From Prostheceraeus crozeri (taxonomy: Eukaryota; Platyhelminthes; Polycladida; Euryleptidae): 64,000 nt of DNA. The notes under the pieces were generated by a model. It was not told the origin of the DNA. It worked only from the letters and a program-made list of their open reading frames with translations, and made no database searches. Shown one piece after another: positions 59,340-64,000 of this stretch. A program made the position numbers and the translations under genes. Location of the stretch: positions 1 through 64,000 of the forward strand of contig CAJQUW010012929.1 of the NCBI GenBank assembly GCA_907163375.1. The letters are read 5' to 3'. The number at the start of each line of letters is the position of its first letter. Positions within the stretch are counted from its first letter, which is position 1.

Positions 59340-59760
59340 TTGTCGCTTTTCTGCAAATATACTCACTCCGTCCGGAGGTCTCAGGCCATGCAGGCCATTT
59401 GCCACTGCTGTTCCATTCGACTCGATTCTGTGCCACAACCATCCAGTCGTCCCGGCCACTTGGCAGACGGCCACCCGGCCGTTGGCAGAATTCTTACCTC
59501 ACCGTATCCGCCCACTTTCTATCCAGCACTACCAGGCTCTGGGCCATTAAATCGACATCATCCACATATGCCAACCGGTCACAATTCAGGTCTTCTAGAT
59601 TCAATCCACCCGAAGTTCTCACTTGTCTCATCACCCACTTCAGTCGAAATTGATCAATATTGGAGCCGGAGGGCATCACTGCTTCAAGGCGGAGGAAAAC
59701 AAAAAAAGCGTCTGTGACTTGGCCTCCAACTCTCACACAACATTTGCTTGCTTCGTAGCA
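59340..59760 (-). pseudogene. LINE reverse transcriptase remnant, 3' part
   Basis: On the minus strand, GGLNLEDLNCDRLAYVDDVD and LMAQSLVVLDRKWADTVR hold the catalytic Y-x-D-D motif of a non-LTR reverse transcriptase. Beyond a stop, RPGGRLPSGR and WPAWPET fragments resemble the C-terminal tail of related LINEs. It is GC-richer than its surroundings. Confidence 0.7.
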
Positions 59761-59899
59761 GACAAACTTCTCCGAATTTCTTGTTACGCTTCATAAGGTT
59801 GGTCTGTGTATAATGTCCTAATTGCATTCCAAGTATTTCTACAGAAATTGCCTAACAATAAACAGCTGATCGATGGTGGATTTCTCTTTTACAGTCACA

Positions 59900-61028
59900 G
59901 AGCTGATCATAAAAAACGGATCACCCAAGTTATGTTGAAACCCCATCGATTCTCATGCCTTCCAATTGTGTCGTGCAACAACATGTCATACATTATTGGA
60001 GATCTTGTATTCTCAGCCTTCAAATGGGCTGTTAAAGTATTTACTGGAGTGCTCAAAATGTGAAAGCCGCTCAATTTACAAATCGCAATTTTTCAGTAAG
60101 AAAACATGTTAGTATGGTAATGAATCAAGCATGGATGAACGATAATTTTCTGAGCTCTCTTTTGATATACTGGTCATCAAAATCGGTGGCAATGAAAAAT
60201 TAATGAGATCGTGAAGTTATCACAAAATTGTCATCAAAAAAGTTATCATGACTCTTCTGCTGAAAATATTATGATCGCATTTTTTCATCAAAAATATTCA
60301 TGTTGGTATCATCAGAATCTCTTCGATGTGGGGAGCACGAATGTGCAAGTTTTATTCAAATTAGTTCAATAGTTCCTTTTCAAACTTATTCAACTATTTT
60401 TGTTATTACCGCTAAAGTACACAAGCATCATGTAAGGTGAACTACGGGTCAAAACAAAATAAATAAAGAAGGCATTTCTTTGTTCTGTCATGCTGATCGC
60501 AGATTGCTTACCTTTCATGTTTGTGTACTTTAGCGGCAATGACAAAAAATGTTGAAGAAGTTTGAAAAAGAACTATTGAACTAATTTGAATAAAACTTAC
60601 ATGTTCGTACTCCCCACATCGCAATGATTCTGAATATACCAAACATGATCATTTTCAAAGAAAAGTGACAATATGACATCTTCAGTCGAAAGAGTCATGA
60701 CTTTGTGATAACTTCACTATCCCATTAATTTTTTATTACCTCACCGATTTTGATGATCAGCACATTAAGAGACCCCAGAAAATACTCGTTCTCCCGTACT
60801 TCATTCATTATCATGCTCACATGCTTTCTTATTGAAAAATGGCGATGTGTAAATTGAGCGATTTTCACATTTTGAGCACTATTCAGCAAATTCATTAACG
60901 GATTCAAGTTTATCATATTTCATTTGAAGACTGAGAACGTAGGCTCTCAAAGAATATATGGCACGCTGTTGTATGACACGATTGGAAGGCGCGAGAATCG
61001 ATTGAGTGGTCCGTTTGTCATGATCAGC
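59900..61028. repeat. Large inverted duplication, arms about 540 bp
   Basis: The arms 59900-60446 and about 60505-61028 are imperfect inverted copies, roughly 80% alike by eye. AGCTGATCAT...ACGGATCAC pairs with its inverse at the far end. CTCAATTTACA.ATCGC, CATCAAAATCGGTG and GATGTGGGGAG.ACGAA match, as does TATTCAAATTAGTTCAATAG. Near the centre CCGCTAAAGTACACAA also matches. It lies between two parts of a LINE remnant, so it is an insertion or an inverted duplication within it. Confidence 0.85.
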
Positions 61029-61084
61029 CCAAACTCTTATTATGATGACACAAAGCAAGCCTGATATGAGCCGATTGTTCAGCG

Positions 61085-61500
61085 ATAAAAAGGTCCATGA
61101 CTCCTTTCAGGTACCTCCGCGAAGATCCTGTATCCCACTGAGAGCAGTGATGAGCATTCTGTAATTATTAAAGTCTTCTCTTCCATCACTCTTGTGAATG
61201 GAAACCAGTAACTCAGTACTCCAGTCATCTAGCAAGCTCTCCTCACTCCACATTTTTTGGACGATGCTTACAAGATTTCCCAATCTGAGCACTTCCGTCT
61301 GTGACCTATCACAAATCAGCCTGCACGTCATCGAGACCAGGAGCCTTCGTTTTCTTCATTCTTTCTATAACTTCAAACGAAATTTACTCTACATTCTTCA
61401 AAGAATTCTCTAAATCTTCTGATGACGGCCGTCTGTCAATTAGAAGATTTACCACTGCATCTCTTGCCACCGTTTGACGAGGTTGATGTCCTTGGTTAAG
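61085..61500 (-). pseudogene. LINE reverse transcriptase remnant, 5' part
   Basis: The minus strand reads KTKAPGLDDVQADLI, RLGNLVSIVQKMWSEESLLD and DWSTELLVSIHKSDGREDFN followed by NYRMLI. This is the fingers region of a non-LTR reverse transcriptase (K-APG-D, P-W, HK-GD, NYR-I). With 59340-59760 it is the same element interrupted by the inverted duplication. Stops are present. Confidence 0.7.
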
Positions 61501-64000
61501 ACCATTAATTCCTTGAAATTGTTCCTCTGCATCTATCTACTGTATCTCTTCCACACTTTTCCTGTGCATCACTCTCTTCTGGTTTCGGTAATTTGTTTAA
61601 TTATTCTATGACTCGCATATTGCACATGACATGTGCGTGCGTATGGAATGAAGAGTTGTGACGTTTATAAGTCATCCCAAATAAACCCGAAAGTGATGGT
61701 TTTGTAGGAAGCATTCAATGATGTCAACTGTCCATGGGGGTAAACATCTGCTGAAGTTTAAGAGGAGGCCTTTCTGCCATGTGGATCACGAACAAGTTAT
61801 TCGAGGCTTCATCAACGATCGTAATCTTCAAACTCCTTCATTTTATCACTTCAACCAGTTCTCGTCTCTCAGTAAGTGTGTCAATTCTCATATTTATTAT
61901 CTTAACACCTTTCGCCTCTTGATTGATGGAGTAGGCTTATAGAATCGACTGAAAATAAAACACAACTTCTCGGATTGTGAAACCAGTGAGGTGACTTCTT
62001 CGGATACTAAATAGACTACTAACAGATTTTATTCCTGAAAAGCATAGAAGCTGCTGCCTCGCTCTTTCCATTCTAATTCTTTTGGTTGAAGTTGTGAATC
62101 TTATGGTTGTCGATAAACATCGGAATTAAATTTTGAGTTTTGTTCTTTTGGCTTTATGGTGACCACTGAGTATACGAGTAATTGGTAACCACTATAAGAC
62201 CATAAGGAGATCCACCGAAATTTTCCCTTATCAATGATTCTTTTCAGAAAAATTGCTGATAGCCCAAACATGTGTGTGATGCCAGCTACCGGACAATGTT
62301 CAACAGTGATAAGTACAAAATGCCTCTATACTGTACATATATTTAATTGCTATTGTAGCAATTAGGTACTGACGTAGGCCTCTAGGCTACTATCGAATTG
62401 TAACATTGTCTTAATGTCTTTCGATATTTTTGAAAAACTGAGCAAGGCATCGAATGATATGCACTGTAGGCCTAAGGGATTCAGGTAAATATCATGTAGG
62501 CCAAAGCTTGTTGCGAGAAAAAAATGTTAATTCATTACTAGAAGAGATGAATGTATCTTTTGATGTCTGGGTTTTCTAGGCCTACATCATTTCAGCGTCT
62601 TTTCGGCCTTGAGGTTGAGGCAGTAGTTTTGCAGTTGGATCAATTAACCATTTCCAGAACTGAGTGGCGAGACTCAATCTCTTAAAAAAGATAAAAGCTC
62701 TGTTACATGATTGGTAGAAGTGGTTTACGCAAAAAATCCTTACTTGAGACTGTCTAAAAATATACACATCTATATACGGCAACTCGGCTGGCGTTTTCTG
62801 AATTTTGAATCTTTCAATACGAAAAAATTAGGAAAAGTTCACAGCACTCTAGAAAAACGAATAGTAACAGAATGTCTGGGAAAAGAAACAAACCGCTTAT
62901 TATCTGAATGCTAAACAATTAAAAAAAGAGGCGACTTGACAGCCTGCACTGTATTACCAGAAACCCAAAATAAATTTTAAAATGTTAAATATCCTAGCTT
63001 CGCTCCTTAGAACAAGAAATAGTCTTCAACAGCAAAATCTAAGTCTTGGAAAAGACTCAAGTATATTCTGACACGTTAATCAAAGTAAAGCTGAAATTTA
63101 TTGCTAGTGACTGTTTTTCGAATGGGCTACATGTCTGATGTACATGTATATTGTACCTCTATAGGCATGGGTATAGATATCAGTATATCAGAGACATCAG
63201 TATAACTGTGTCAGTCTCCTGTAGATTAGGCCTATACTACACATCACATGCAAGTAAATGTGCAATTAGTAAACGAGGGAATCAGCTGATGCATTATTCA
63301 GCGCGCTCTATGTAATCTATATGTATGTAAAGATTCCAGTAGGGTCTCTGAGCAGGTGCTATATACTGATTGCCTCACAAATAAATAAAAGATGGAGGAA
63401 ATCTGCTATTTTTAAGAAAATAGATGTTCTTTTGCATTGTGTTTTGGAGTCGCTTACAGCTGTGAAATAGGTCTGTTTCGCTGAAAAAATCACTGCATTT
63501 CTCAAAAACTCAGAAGACGAATCAATGCAAGGCAGCGAGTCGAGACACATTCCGAATTCCTGATACATATTTCTATCCATATTCAGTAATTTGGATCATT
63601 TTGTAGCTGTAGGATAACAGGAAAAGAATATTGCAACAGACACTGCCATAACAATGAACATAAATTCTGATAGTGATAGGTAAATGTGCACAAACAATAA
63701 ATGTGCATTTCAGGCATTGCTCATCCTACTCAAAAAGCATAACTAGCAACATTACTAATGAAAGAAAAGTCATTAGCTTTTTATGAAGCAGGACAACGAA
63801 TGCAACTTTAGCCACGCGTTGGCCACGCTTTCAGCCGCGTATTATTTTCATTGGTAAATCACAAGTTTCAAGTTTACTAAGAAGAAGTGCAATGTTAAAG
63901 GAGCTACTAGTTTATTAGATGTAATGCATCAAAATCTACCTCTGTGAGTGAATAAAGCTCCCACTTAACGATATATGGACAGGGAGAGACTTCATGCAAG
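61501..64000. other. Right end of window, no gene recognised
   Basis: AT-rich. TAGGCCTA at about 62468, 62577 and 63228. Short open frames (plus 61718-61942, plus 62711-62914, minus 63359-63580) lack known domains. Confidence 0.4.

Noticed and set aside
1-64000. CRISPR array, rRNA gene or bacterial contamination
   Set aside because: No spaced direct repeats of CRISPR type, no rRNA-like sequence, and spliced genes and element families throughout are eukaryotic.

Overview
The window is animal nuclear DNA: AT-rich, gene-poor and packed with transposons. The host-style genes have short exons with GT/AG introns, and the mobile elements are typical of invertebrate metazoans (a Penelope-like element, a CR1/L2-like LINE, piggyBac, CACTA/EnSpm-like elements, Tc1/mariner relatives, hAT-like and fold-back elements). 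The palindromes TACATGTA (about twenty by eye) and TAGGCCTA (at least nine by eye) recur far more than the base composition predicts. I associate this with marine invertebrates, but the phylum cannot be fixed from this window. No rRNA, CRISPR or bacterial-type operon is present.

Layout. 0.6-0.74 kb: a GC-rich hairpin with CRE-like TGACGTCA sites. 2.6-8.4 kb: a CACTA/EnSpm-like transposase whose body (2616-4119) and C-terminal part (about 7975-8352) are separated by a second, hAT-like transposase on the minus strand (4553-7027). 8.7-11.3 kb: a 79-base tandem repeat, a fold-back element and a non-autonomous element with a perfect 8-bp target duplication. 12.5-15.5 kb: a complete-looking piggyBac with TTAA ends and an open transposase. 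17-23.6 kb: a 6.6-kb element with CACTA-like ends that holds one spliced minus-strand gene. 25.2-29.5 kb: a near full-length, decayed LINE on the minus strand. 33.3-36.2 kb: a Penelope-like element with identical 269-bp direct repeats, each carrying a candidate hammerhead ribozyme, and a 12-bp target duplication. 37.5-44.3 kb: two copies of one fold-back family, a decayed mariner-like element, and an open reading frame for the catalytic C-terminal half of another CACTA-like transposase (42128-43336). 45-57.8 kb: a twelve-exon plus-strand gene whose introns contain several small elements and a mariner relative. 59.3-61.5 kb: a LINE remnant split by a 1.1-kb inverted duplication. 61.5-64 kb: nothing recognised.

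The most interesting signal is a pair of related genes, 44959-57615 (plus) and 18090-21853 (minus). Each begins with a ubiquitin-like domain resembling CIDE-N. Each shows a SAMD3-like region further on: the helical part in the plus gene, and the C-terminal domain in the minus gene and in the shifted frame of the plus gene's last exon. Both have an intron at the same place and phase in the first domain (FVNSG/YELL and FIREG/KELL). Exon phases chain without error through all twelve and all five exons. One gene lies inside CACTA-like ends; the other lies downstream of a CACTA-like transposase and upstream of a second CACTA-like right end. I infer that this is the accessory gene of a two-gene CACTA-like transposon family in which the accessory gene stays open while the transposase is lost. 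The plus gene's last exon is odd: its frame stops after 17 codons, while the conserved C-terminal domain continues in another frame.

Genes whose start codon is uncertain are described as such. All homology statements are from memory of families, not from searches.
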